Shown here: positions 1 to 8,644 of the stretch, in pieces
How positions within the stretch are numbered: position 1 is the first letter of the stretch
Layout: each line of letters starts with the position of its first letter
Source: Alteromonadaceae bacterium
GTDB taxonomy: Bacteria; Pseudomonadota; Gammaproteobacteria; Enterobacterales; Alteromonadaceae
Assembly: GCA_013216015.1 (NCBI GenBank)
Contig: JABSOI010000058.1
Span: 1-38,565 of the forward strand
DNA length: 38,565 nucleotides
Reading direction: 5' to 3'
Position numbers and translations under genes: made by a program
Notes under the pieces: model-generated
Databases searched by the model: none
The model's input: only the letters and a program-made list of their open reading frames with translations
What the model was told of the DNA's origin: nothing

Positions 1-172
1 CACCATTTATATAAAAGGTTTGTTATGTATGGTTAATAATGAAGATATTTATGTGAAAATGCCAACAATCATTATTATCAGTGTAAATCTGAATCAAACT
101 ATAAACTTGCTCGTTTAGCGACATCGCAGGAAAAAGAAACGTCGTTTTTTAAGGTTTAAGTCTATTTTCAGA

Positions 173-982
173 TCACTTTTGATTTTTGCCTGTATTACCT
201 ACATTCGCCAAAGCATCAGATATTTCTTCTTCTGGGGGCTGTTCATAAATGACAGTTGTTGATGGGGTTTTATGACCCGCAATTTTTTGAGCAACTTTTA
301 ATGATTTCTTTTGATCATGAATCACGTTTGTAATCAGCGCTCGACGACCACTATGTGACGATGCTTTCTCAATGTTTGCCCAATCTCGAAGCATTAATGA
401 CATGTGTTCTTGTAGTGTGTTAGGGGAGTATGCACCACCTTTTTGAGTGATAAATAACGGATCTGATGGTTTGATGGTCGGATCTTTATTTAGTCTATGT
501 TGAATATAACAGATCAACGCTTCTCTTAATTCCACGTTTACCAGAGGCAGATCTCTTGCAATACCTTTATGCTTTGAAATAACGGGATAGAAATCTTCTG
601 GATTTATTTCTGCTCCGACATGTGCAAGTTTAGTGACTTGTTTAATGATTTGATCAAACTCTTCAACTTTAAAACTCACTCGCCGTCTAACATATTTTGA
701 TGTCGAACGTTGCATAGCATTAGAGCCTTTTGTGTATGAAGCGGGCAATGACATTATTTCAAAAAGTTTAAAAGTTCGATTAGGCGTGCCGGGTTGACCA
801 AAAAGTTTGCACACTTCTTTGAGTTCTAACAAAGCTATTTCTTGTACACGTAAACCAAGCTTTTGGCTGATTTGCATTATCGCGCTATTTTTTTCAGGGT
901 GCCGATGATTGGCGATTTCTCGATAAAGACGATCCCAATCTTCAGGTTTGGGTACTCTGGCTTGACCCGATTTTTTTGACAT
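173..982 (-). CDS. Tyrosine recombinase / phage-type integrase
   Basis: A 269-residue site-specific recombinase of the tyrosine (lambda integrase) family, which would cut and join DNA at attachment sites to integrate or excise an element. The catalytic set is visible in order: Arg45 (GLRVQEI), the HSGRR box with His210 and Arg213, GHKTP with His237, and the nucleophile Tyr246 (TTVIYEQ). It is shorter than most ICE integrases, because the N-terminal arm and core-binding domains are reduced, so it may be a compact or N-terminally reduced form. The ATG at 982 has no clear Shine-Dalgarno. It is transcribed in the same direction as the transfer genes at 3015-9180, suggesting one element. Which att site it uses cannot be seen. 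Family assignment is secure; the link with the tra genes is inferred. Confidence 0.88.
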   Translation of the reverse strand: MSKKSGQARVPKPEDWDRLYREIANHRHPEKNSAIMQISQKLGLRVQEIALLELKEVCKLFGQPGTPNRTFKLFEIMSLPASYTKGSNAMQRSTSKYVRRRVSFKVEEFDQIIKQVTKLAHVGAEINPEDFYPVISKHKGIARDLPLVNVELREALICYIQHRLNKDPTIKPSDPLFITQKGGAYSPNTLQEHMSLMLRDWANIEKASSHSGRRALITNVIHDQKKSLKVAQKIAGHKTPSTTVIYEQPPEEEISDALANVGNTGKNQK

Positions 983-1208
983 AGTGGGGTACTTATTAAT
1001 TTTATAAAATCCGTAATAATGTTATTTTAACGGATTATTGTGAGAAATGAAGGAAAACTGGCTAAAAAATTCAATATTGGTGAAGTAACTATTTATTTGG
1101 TTTTGGTTATCGGGTATTCCTTAGCTTAAAATTTGGTTGATTTTTGGTCAGTTTATGTTTTATTTTATTCAAATATACACTTTGTATTTTATAAAAACCT
1201 ACCTACAC

Positions 1209-1256
1209 ATAAATAATGTGCAATAAATTGATAAATATTTATTGCACATTATTTAT
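1209..1256. repeat. Perfect 20-bp inverted repeat (hairpin)
   Basis: The arms at 1209-1228 and 1237-1256 are perfectly complementary over 20 bp, with an 8-base loop. The arms are AT-rich around a GTGCA core. There is no T-tract typical of a terminator on either side beyond the general AT richness. It could be a protein-binding site, a recombination-related site or a transcript-end hairpin. Confidence 0.75.
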
Positions 1257-1262
1257 TATAAA

Positions 1263-1283
1263 AGGTTACAGAATCTGTAACCT
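1263..1283. promoter_or_regulatory. Operator-like palindrome AGGTTACAGA-A-TCTGTAACCT
   Basis: A perfect 10-bp inverted repeat around a single central base, starting only 6 bases after the 20-bp hairpin. Size and symmetry suit a dimeric repressor site. No regulator gene lies next to it, so the binding protein is unknown. Confidence 0.5.
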
Positions 1284-1656
1284 CACATGTAAGTAATCCA
1301 TATTGATCTGGTGTCATTATTTTTTTGCATAATATACGCATGTTGTTATACTCGACGTATTCGATTTATCGGATGGTTAATTGGCTAACTAAACCTTGTT
1401 TAATTAGTTGTTAATAAGGCTGGCTTTGGTGGATCTCGCTAATCTTTACTATTGTTTAATTAAAGTCAGTCGCTCTCCTTCCCAATAAAATTATGTTTAA
1501 TCACTTGATATAAAATTTAATTAGGATCTTTATTTTTAAATTAATTTTATATAAGTTTATAATTTTTATTGCAAAATATACAATTTAACTTGTTTTACAA
1601 AAGTTGAGAAATAATGAATATTATCCTCCAACAGATTATTATCCCGGTAATGCATC

Positions 1657-1817
1657 TATACCCGTGGTCATTCGAAATACAGGAATTTGAGGTGAATTTA
1701 AAAGTTTATCTAAAAGGCGCTTGATTGAGTAATAGCGGGCTATTGCGATTGAAAGCAACGCAGTAGATAATCTTTTAAAACGCTTCAAAACCTGCATTTT
1801 GAATGATTACGGGTATA
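1657..1817 (+). mobile_element. 161-bp MITE-like element, copy A
   Basis: A 161-base repeat beginning TATACCCGTGGTCATTC and ending with the near-inverse GAATGATTACGGGTATA, giving terminal inverted repeats of about 19 bp. A second copy in the opposite orientation lies at 2830-2990; by eye about 8 of 161 positions differ. It has no coding capacity, so a transposase acting in trans is presumed. TA at the outer edges may be a target duplication. The right end overlaps the 3' end of the next gene and supplies its stop codon. Confidence 0.8.
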
Positions 1818-2307
1818 TGTCAGGACTAACGATTTTAAAAAGGAAAGCATAATTCACACGCCATTTATCGCCGTGGCAGTTTAAGGTGACCGTTTGTTGG
1901 TTCAATCGAACGACCTCACCATAACGCTCTACGTTATTTCTATCTATAAAACCAACTTTATCTTTCACCTTTACCTCATTCCTTCCCAGTCCCGCATTTT
2001 TGTTAGTGTTAGATATATTGGTATCGATTTCATTTATGTTGATAAAGTAATAGGGAATAGTCCAACAGGCTTCGTCGACAATATTTTTGACTGATACTCT
2101 GGTTCTATTAAATTTGGTCACCGATGCTTTAATGATCCTGTTTTCATCGGGTTCAAAGTACTCAATTTCCTGCCCTACGGTAAGGTTATTTTTAAGTTCG
2201 GCAATGCGTTTAGGATCGTCCAACATCTGTTCTATAGCGGTTTTAATTCTGAATAAATCAAAACCTGTCGCATTATTCAATGCATCAATTACTTCTGAGT
2301 AGTTCAC
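1807..2307 (-). CDS. Hypothetical protein with two beta-barrel-like repeats
   Basis: A 166-residue cytoplasmic protein that I do not recognise. After an N-terminal helical part (residues about 1-40), two similar stretches follow: GQEIEYF...ASVTKFNRTRVSV (about 45-75) and KDKVGFI...GEVVRLNQQTVTL (about 115-145). Both read as KOW/Tudor-like small beta-barrel units, which often bind nucleic acid or peptide. The last codons (Ile-Tyr-Pro-stop) come from the end of MITE copy A, so the original C-terminus may have been replaced. It lies on the same strand as the tra genes and inside the MITE-flanked block. The repeat reading is by eye and no function is claimed. Confidence 0.55.
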   Translation of the reverse strand: MNYSEVIDALNNATGFDLFRIKTAIEQMLDDPKRIAELKNNLTVGQEIEYFEPDENRIIKASVTKFNRTRVSVKNIVDEACWTIPYYFININEIDTNISNTNKNAGLGRNEVKVKDKVGFIDRNNVERYGEVVRLNQQTVTLNCHGDKWRVNYAFLFKIVSPDIYP

Positions 2308-2575
2308 TTCATTTTACCTATAATTTTCCTGAAAAATAAAAATCTTAATATTATAGTCAATTAAACAACATCATGCTGTCAATACTCTATGATGATCTCA
2401 AAAAATGGACCATTCGACACAAATTAGAAACTTCAATCATATTATTACTTGAATCCAGGATTTAAGAATTTCCTCTCTTTAAGGTTAAACCAAAAATCTG
2501 GAACCGTTATCGATTGATTGGTGCCAAACTATCAATAAATTTATTTTTGATGATAAAAAATTTAATTTCAGTTCC

Positions 2576-2809
2576 TCACTTATCATAATTATTACCACGA
2601 TTAAACCGCTGATACTCATGCATTGTACTCCCCGGTCCATACGGATTTGAAGGGCGTGTTTCTTTGAAAGCACGTGCTCTTTTACTACCCGTAGGCGATG
2701 ATTTATTTTTAGAACGAGATAACCCAAAAATAATTAAGCTGATAAATGCAATTATATATATAGGAAAACCATAAGTAAAAAACCAATCTACAAAATCATA
2801 AATAGTCAT
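2576..2809 (-). CDS. Small membrane protein downstream of traG (eex-like position)
   Basis: A 77-residue protein with one strong N-terminal transmembrane segment (about residues 10-33, PIYIIAFISLIIFGL) and a basic, Ser/Pro/Asn-rich tail. The ATG at 2809 was chosen because AGAAGAAG precedes it at good spacing. An in-frame ATG at 2848 lies inside MITE copy B and would add 13 residues of transposon sequence. In SXT/R391-type elements the gene after traG is eex, a small inner-membrane entry-exclusion protein acting against TraG. Position and membrane topology fit, but I see no sequence match and it is shorter than known Eex proteins. MITE copy B now separates it from traG. Confidence 0.5.
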   Translation of the reverse strand: MTIYDFVDWFFTYGFPIYIIAFISLIIFGLSRSKNKSSPTGSKRARAFKETRPSNPYGPGSTMHEYQRFNRGNNYDK

Positions 2810-2829
2810 ATATCTTCTTCTTTTATAGG

Positions 2830-2990
2830 TATACCCGTAATCATTCAATATGCAGGTTTTGAAGCGTTTTAAAAGATTATCTACTGCGTTGCTTTCATTC
2901 CCAATAGCCAGCTATTGCTCAATCAAGCGCCTTTTAGATAAACTTTTAAATTCACCTCAAATTCCTGCATCTTGAATGACCACGGGTATA
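2830..2990 (-). mobile_element. 161-bp MITE-like element, copy B (inverted)
   Basis: This is the inverse-orientation partner of copy A: same 161-base length, ends TATACCCGTAATCATTCAA and TTGAATGACCACGGGTATA, about 95 percent identical by eye. It sits between traG and the small membrane-protein gene, where it could interrupt read-through or supply a new start codon. With copy A it encloses about 1.0 kb. Confidence 0.8.
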
Positions 2991-3014
2991 ATATTATTAT
3001 AAGGATCTAGGTAT

Positions 3015-6000
3015 TTACCTAGACAATAAGTCGTTAGATCCTTTCGTCATTGCGTGAGCTTTTTCATAAAGATCTTTGCCCTCATTGCCAAAGTCAAATC
3101 TGTCCTGATTATCTACCAGCATAACTTGCCGTGCGGTGTCTCTTTCTTTTGTTAGTGCAGAGCCCATAAATTGATTTATATATTCTTGCTTATCAGAAAC
3201 ACTATGATTAGGGTAAGTTTGCTCTACATAATCAATCGCTTGTGTTTCTGCGTTATTAAAAATTTCCCTGGCGGCAAGTTTATTACCATTTACAAATTCA
3301 TTATCTGTTTGGTCTGTTCTGCCTCCAGCAGTTCCTGAAAACTCTGCCCTAGCACCTAGTTTAGCCTCTTGACCCAATAAATCTACCCCACCTTCAATAT
3401 ATCCGTATCCTGAAATGTTTGACTCAATTTGTCCAAATCTAGAGTCACTTATAGATAAATTATTACTACGGTATTCATCCATCATCGCAGCCCAATTAGA
3501 GACAAATTCTTGTTTACCCTGTTCAGAGCCTCTTGCTTGGGATGCTAATACACTCATGCCATCTGAATCTACTGAGGCTATCGACTGGGCTTGTATGTGA
3601 ACTCCGCTATCATATGCGATTGAACTGTCTGATTTATAACTGTTGTCATCAGATCTTGAATCGCCGGTAAATACTCTAGATGAAGCAATGGTTCCGTCGT
3701 TGGCCATTTTAATATCGGTAAGTGAGCTTTGGTTATCAGGAATATTTGTGATGCCTGTTGAATTTCTTACTCTTTCACCTTGTTCGGCATTTAAAACTAA
3801 ATATGTATTTTCAGCGGCTGCTTGGGCATTTGCGAGTTCATCTGAAGATAGCCATAAGTTATTTTCTCTGTTTTCTCGTGTTGAAGTTCTGGCTTGTTCA
3901 TGTACTTCGCTGGTTATTGCTTTGCCAGTTAATTGTTCTTCTAAACCTTCTCCTCTTCGTTGAGCAGAGTCAATTTCAATGCTGCCTTTAATTGCCTTGT
4001 CTACTTCTGATACCATATGTCCTTGCATATATTTGTCTTCGCCTACTGTATTTATCGCTGAAGCAGTACTTAATGCATCTAATACTTTAGGTCTGGTTTC
4101 TGCTGCGCCCAGATCTTCAGCGGTTTTGTTACGTTGTGCAAGCTCGGCTTTTTCTGTGTTAAATCCAGCAATATCTTTTCTTGTATTGAATTCACTTTTA
4201 TCACTATAAGTTGATGAGATACCCTCTACGGCTCTAAATTTACCATAATCCTCAGCGGTGTTAATCATTTGACTTTGTTGCTCTGCAAGGACTCTGTCGC
4301 TGCCACTTATGGCTTGTTTTTGAACATTTCTTTCGTTACCTATTCTATTGTGTGCAGTACTTTGTAAAGTATCGAAAGAGGTATGTTTATCGATCGCATC
4401 AATTTCAGACATATTTGGATTATTGGCAATAACATCATGTCTGAAGTTTTCATTTTCAGCATTGTGACGCGCTGTTGTTATTTGGTGATCACTTGCAATT
4501 ACATCACCCACAATATCGCCATTTTTATTTGCTCTTGATTGATACCCTTGCATTTCACCATCAGTTGAATTTAAGCGTAATGTTTTTGTGTTCTCACCAA
4601 AAGACATACCCGCAGCAGAGATATCACCTCCGGTTTTTTTGTCGGAATAATTTTGTTGTGATATACGTCCTCCAGCTTCTTCTGAACCTTCAAAAACGCC
4701 GCTTCCACGTATAATTTGATGGTGTTCCATTCCTGAATCAGATAAACCTGAAACATTAGCATGTGCCCTATTTATCGGTTCATTTGTCAGCATTTGGTTC
4801 GCTGAGCTATACCCTTCTATTCCTAAGTTTTCAAACGCCATTGAGTCAGATTGAAATTGTATTTGTTGTTTAGTTTCATGCATGCGTCCTAGTGGATCTA
4901 AGGTTCTTTCGCCAATGTCATTACTTATTCTGTCAATATCGCCCTGCCATTTTTCAGAAAACCCGGCAAATGCGTAACTGCTAATTTTAAAGAATACGCC
5001 AGAAATAAAGGTTGCTAAAATTATTCCCATGCTTTTAGCTTTTCCGAGGATGGCAAGCCCTTTCATTGCATTTTCAGGAGCCATTAAAATTGCGGTTAAA
5101 GATAAATTCTTATTCATCACACCTGCGGAGGCATTAATAACTTGATCCATTGCTAAGCCATGCACAACTGCATCAGTAACTCCCCATAATGCCAGCCACA
5201 GGGTTAATCCGATCATGATATGAATACTTTTGAACACAAGCGGGGTTACAATAAAAAGTGCTAGAATCGGCATCAAGCCCAATACAACACCATATACAAT
5301 TGCTTTGATTGTCGGTAGCCAGGTATCAGCAACGGTATTTGAAGCAAGCCCTGTGATCATTGTTTTGGTATTTGATAATTTATGCAGTGAATCATATGGA
5401 TTGCTGGCAAGGCTTTGCACTAATGATTTAGATATCATGATACCTTCCATTAGTTTATGCGTTGAACCTGTAGCCGCGGCGTTAAAAACTAAATCTTGAG
5501 CATCTTCTAATACGATTTTACAGCGAGCCAATTGTGCAGCTCCTATGGCGGGATCTTGTACTTTAAAACCTGATTTCCCACATACTTCTTTTATATATTC
5601 ATCGTAAAGTGTTGCACCAGACAAATCGATATTCAACTGAGTATCCCAGGCCTCTGTGCAAGTCATTACAATGCCTTGCTTATTTTCTTCGCTATACATT
5701 GTGGTGTAAACAGCTGGGCTTTTTAATTTTGCTAACTCATTTTTTAAATTAGAGGTTTGGCTTTTTATATCTTTTAAGTTAAAGGTATAACCGTCTAATG
5801 TTTCAGCCGGAGGCAAACAATCTGAAATATACTGATGAATACTTTTTTGAATGTAAGCTTTATCTGATAATACTTCACCACCTATTGAATTTAATAACAT
5901 TTCTAATCCAATACCGTCTCCCTGAAGTGTTCTTGGATGTGCTGATCCGTTATCGAGTATTTCAGTTAAAACACGTTCGGCTTTATTGGTTATTCCTGCG

Positions 6001-6401
6001 GTTAATACGATCAGATCCGGAACGTTGTAAACCGCTTGATATCTGTTTACAACGGGATCGTAAATATGAATAGTGCCTTTAGGGATAATGAGCGCTTTAA
6101 ATAGTGCAACTCCAATCATAACCAAAATAATAAAGTTAAATATGCTGGCATTATTTCCACCACCACCTATTAAACTTTTGCCAGTGGTAATAATTCCTCC
6201 AAAAATGATCCCAAACATAGTCGCAACAAAAAACATAACGATATACTCACCATCATTAAAAATGAGGGCTACTCTTGTGAATGCGTTTAATGTTGCGTCA
6301 AAACCACCATAAATATAAAAATCCATATCGATAGCATTGGCAATGAATGGAAAGAAAATCAAGAATAACGAGAAGTTTATTTTGATAATGCGATTATTCA
6401 T
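3015..6401 (-). CDS. traG: Conjugal transfer protein TraG (mating-pair stabilisation)
   Basis: An 1128-residue inner-membrane protein of the F/SXT-type conjugation system, needed for mating-pair formation and stabilisation and, in SXT/R391 and F, the target of entry exclusion. The N-terminal half carries hydrophobic segments around residues 5-25, 50-75, 85-110 and a long cluster at about 370-490 (for example GVVLGLMPILALFIVTPLVF), matching the TraG N-terminal domain. Residues from about 500 to the end are hydrophilic and Ser/Asn/Gln/Glu-rich, as expected of the long C-terminal domain. Length is typical for SXT-type TraG (about 1100-1200). Its ATG overlaps the 3' end of traH by 8 bases, indicating translational coupling. 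Confidence 0.88.
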   Translation of the reverse strand: MNNRIIKINFSLFLIFFPFIANAIDMDFYIYGGFDATLNAFTRVALIFNDGEYIVMFFVATMFGIIFGGIITTGKSLIGGGGNNASIFNFIILVMIGVALFKALIIPKGTIHIYDPVVNRYQAVYNVPDLIVLTAGITNKAERVLTEILDNGSAHPRTLQGDGIGLEMLLNSIGGEVLSDKAYIQKSIHQYISDCLPPAETLDGYTFNLKDIKSQTSNLKNELAKLKSPAVYTTMYSEENKQGIVMTCTEAWDTQLNIDLSGATLYDEYIKEVCGKSGFKVQDPAIGAAQLARCKIVLEDAQDLVFNAAATGSTHKLMEGIMISKSLVQSLASNPYDSLHKLSNTKTMITGLASNTVADTWLPTIKAIVYGVVLGLMPILALFIVTPLVFKSIHIMIGLTLWLALWGVTDAVVHGLAMDQVINASAGVMNKNLSLTAILMAPENAMKGLAILGKAKSMGIILATFISGVFFKISSYAFAGFSEKWQGDIDRISNDIGERTLDPLGRMHETKQQIQFQSDSMAFENLGIEGYSSANQMLTNEPINRAHANVSGLSDSGMEHHQIIRGSGVFEGSEEAGGRISQQNYSDKKTGGDISAAGMSFGENTKTLRLNSTDGEMQGYQSRANKNGDIVGDVIASDHQITTARHNAENENFRHDVIANNPNMSEIDAIDKHTSFDTLQSTAHNRIGNERNVQKQAISGSDRVLAEQQSQMINTAEDYGKFRAVEGISSTYSDKSEFNTRKDIAGFNTEKAELAQRNKTAEDLGAAETRPKVLDALSTASAINTVGEDKYMQGHMVSEVDKAIKGSIEIDSAQRRGEGLEEQLTGKAITSEVHEQARTSTRENRENNLWLSSDELANAQAAAENTYLVLNAEQGERVRNSTGITNIPDNQSSLTDIKMANDGTIASSRVFTGDSRSDDNSYKSDSSIAYDSGVHIQAQSIASVDSDGMSVLASQARGSEQGKQEFVSNWAAMMDEYRSNNLSISDSRFGQIESNISGYGYIEGGVDLLGQEAKLGARAEFSGTAGGRTDQTDNEFVNGNKLAAREIFNNAETQAIDYVEQTYPNHSVSDKQEYINQFMGSALTKERDTARQVMLVDNQDRFDFGNEGKDLYEKAHAMTKGSNDLLSR

Positions 6402-7812
6402 TTGAACCTTTGCCTAGGCTTAAGGTTTCTCTGGATGATTTGAATAAACGGGCTTTTTCAATTCGTTCGTTTCTATCAATAAAGGTCGACATTTTTTGAT
6501 ATTCATTTAATTTTGCAATATATCCCTGGCGCATGTCATGTCGTACGTTTCTAAGTCTTTCTTGCAAAACGGGTAATAAAGGGGTGACTTCTACAAAAAG
6601 ATCTTTATTACAAATTTTTGATCTATTTGACCCCTGTCCTGACTCTCTCGCTGTTTTAGATGTTTTTAAAAGTAAGAGCCGAGTATTTCTATATAAATCA
6701 TCAATTAATCTTTCTGCATAAGCAAATGCAAGTAATTCAGAGGTTTCAATAATTGTATCATCAACCGTTCCGTCGATACTCGCGCGGTACATTATTCTAT
6801 ATACCGGTAATGGCGTTGCATTTATCCAATGTTCTAAATTTGTTGATAGTGGCGATTTAGTCGCGATAGCATCTGCAATGGCGGCTAAATTATTTTCGAT
6901 TATCTCTATAAGCCCTTCACCAATTATATTGTTACAAATGCCGGCAGCATTTTTTCCTTTAGCGGTTCCATAAACAAAATCTTCCATATTTGCATCAGCA
7001 TTTTCATCGCAGGGTAAAATTTCAGTGCCAACAGGGATTTTCCCTTCAACAGAGATATTGATCACTATATCTCCAATATATCCCCTCACGATATCTGAGT
7101 ACGCCGACATGCCATACTTGACCATTGATTTTTCAATAACTGATCCAGAAGTCGCGAAAATATCTTTAAAATCACTTTGGCATCCTGCTACTTGATCGCT
7201 TAAATCTACGGTAGGTGCTCCGTTTGCCGCACTGGTATTTTCCATTGCCTGCGTCCAACTATTCGCGATATTATCAGTTAATGCTTTATCATTAGTGATG
7301 GTACTCCAAACCTCTTCACCGACGTTGCTGTACCGACTGTCAATAACTGTTGTAACCGCCGCTTTTGCAATAGCACAATCGTCAAGTTGAAGACTATTTA
7401 ATGAATTCGCTATGTTTTCGAACCCTTTCAATGATTCTGAGAATTCTTTAGTCACGGTTTTTATAGCCATATCAAAGGCTATTGCAGGAGCCGCTTGCAT
7501 CATGTTTTCCATTTTTTGAACTAAATATTCTTCATCTAATAATGATAAACCACCGGCAAACAAGTTAACCCCGCCACAACCGCTAGACAGTTTGGGTAAG
7601 GATATTGAGATAGGATTATCGACGGAAGTATTGATCCTACCGGTGAAATTTCCCATCGAATAAAAACCTCTTTTTTGGTTCTTAAACGATGCAGCACCGC
7701 CTGAAGTTGCATTATCAAACCAATCAGCAACCCAATCATCTGCATTGGTGCTAACGGATAAAACTAATAATAAAAGGGGAATGCATTTCATTATATTAAA
7801 GTATTTATTCAT
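6394..7812 (-). CDS. traH: Conjugal transfer pilus-assembly protein TraH
   Basis: A 472-residue protein of the TraH family, a periplasmic component of F-type pilus assembly and mating-pair formation. It has an N-terminal signal peptide (MNKYFNIMKCIPLLLLVLSV, cleavage near NADDW), the early Gly-rich segment SGCGGVNLFAGGLS, and a Cys near residue 140 (DDCAIAK), all typical of TraH. The ATG at 7812 was chosen: it follows the traF stop by one base and leaves the signal peptide at the N-terminus, whereas the longer frame to 7851 would run into traF. The gene ends inside the traG start region. The order traF-traH-traG is that of F, SXT/R391 and IncC systems. Confidence 0.87.
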   Translation of the reverse strand: MNKYFNIMKCIPLLLLVLSVSTNADDWVADWFDNATSGGAASFKNQKRGFYSMGNFTGRINTSVDNPISISLPKLSSGCGGVNLFAGGLSLLDEEYLVQKMENMMQAAPAIAFDMAIKTVTKEFSESLKGFENIANSLNSLQLDDCAIAKAAVTTVIDSRYSNVGEEVWSTITNDKALTDNIANSWTQAMENTSAANGAPTVDLSDQVAGCQSDFKDIFATSGSVIEKSMVKYGMSAYSDIVRGYIGDIVINISVEGKIPVGTEILPCDENADANMEDFVYGTAKGKNAAGICNNIIGEGLIEIIENNLAAIADAIATKSPLSTNLEHWINATPLPVYRIMYRASIDGTVDDTIIETSELLAFAYAERLIDDLYRNTRLLLLKTSKTARESGQGSNRSKICNKDLFVEVTPLLPVLQERLRNVRHDMRQGYIAKLNEYQKMSTFIDRNERIEKARLFKSSRETLSLGKGSNE

Positions 7813-7813
7813 T

Positions 7814-8644
7814 TTATTGTGTCGTTGGTAGTGTAGGATCAAATAAACCACCTTCTAAATGCTTAGGTGTGTAAAATTGCTCTGGTTTTGACTTCCCTTG
7901 TAACATTCTTACGGCTCGATAGGTGTTGTTTTCTATATTGGGAATGGTTTCTGCGCCTACTGCAATATTCATCCATTGTTCACTTCCTTTTTCAATCAAA
8001 ATTGTAATAGGCGTCATCTGAACATTGAATCTTTGCGCGATTGCCGGATTGTCATTTATGTCAATTTCTTTATATGGCCAATAATGTTTATTGGTAAAAT
8101 ACTTCAAAGAATTGCGCTGTAGATCACAATAAGGGCAACTTTTTTGAGTGAACATAACAATGGCGAATTTATCTCTGTTTTCTAATAATAATTTCTCAAT
8201 TTCTTTCTTTTTAATGCGTTTTGTTGCATCACGACCTGCATTGGTAATAGGGTTTTGTGCTCGAACATTAAGCAGCGGATTTTCTAACATGGTATATCCG
8301 GTTAAAGCAGTAAAGGCTCTGGCATGTCGCCGAGCTGCGTCAACAACTGTCCAATAATCTTTTACTGATTCTTTCGTTTTTTTCCAAATGGCATATTCTC
8401 TGTAATCTTCCTCAAGTTGTTTGATTTTTTGAGGGTGCATTTTCATTAAATCAGCAGTTTTTGGGTTTGGGGGAGGTATAAGATATTTCTCTTTTTCTTC
8501 TTCTTTTTTAATGTCTACGTTCTCACCCCACCAATAGCCTGTTTGATTAGTGGTTTGATTTTTTTGTGCAGATAAAGAAAAGGAGAAAAATAACGTAATA
8601 AAAATGGTTGAAGCAATAAATTTATTTCGAGTTAAATTGCTCAT
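7814..8644 (-). CDS. traF: Conjugal transfer protein TraF (thioredoxin-like)
   Basis: A 276-residue periplasmic protein for F-type pilus assembly. It has an N-terminal signal sequence (about residues 8-27, ending SLSAQ), a charged linker, then a thioredoxin-like domain with the redox motif SCPYC (Cys170, Cys173) and a downstream cis-Pro region (VQMTPIT). F plasmid TraF lacks the CxxC pair, while SXT/IncC-type TraF keeps it, so this copy may be redox-active, helping disulfides form in TraH, TraU or TraN. The ATG overlaps the stop of the preceding gene by one base (TAATG). The role is taken from family knowledge. Confidence 0.87.
   Translation of the reverse strand: MSNLTRNKFIASTIFITLFFSFSLSAQKNQTTNQTGYWWGENVDIKKEEEKEKYLIPPPNPKTADLMKMHPQKIKQLEEDYREYAIWKKTKESVKDYWTVVDAARRHARAFTALTGYTMLENPLLNVRAQNPITNAGRDATKRIKKKEIEKLLLENRDKFAIVMFTQKSCPYCDLQRNSLKYFTNKHYWPYKEIDINDNPAIAQRFNVQMTPITILIEKGSEQWMNIAVGAETIPNIENNTYRAVRMLQGKSKPEQFYTPKHLEGGLFDPTLPTTQ

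Larger units (their letters stand above)
983..1656. other. Intergenic region upstream of the integrase
   Basis: About 670 bases with no credible gene on either strand. It is very AT-rich and contains two adjacent perfect palindromes at 1209-1283, described separately. It separates the integrase from the MITE-flanked block, and the integrase promoter must lie in its left part. I see no att core or recognisable origin. Confidence 0.6.

Noticed and set aside
1894-2302. Plus-strand frames of 66 and 71 codons
   Set aside because: Shadows of the minus-strand gene 1807-2307, with no independent support.
1657-2990. The two 161-bp repeats as a CRISPR or att pair
   Set aside because: They are inverted, only two, have their own terminal inverted repeats, and no integrase-type core flanked by target DNA is visible.
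3415-6312. Several plus-strand open frames of 60-106 codons opposite traG
   Set aside because: They have no ribosome sites or recognisable domains and lie wholly within the well-supported traG gene.
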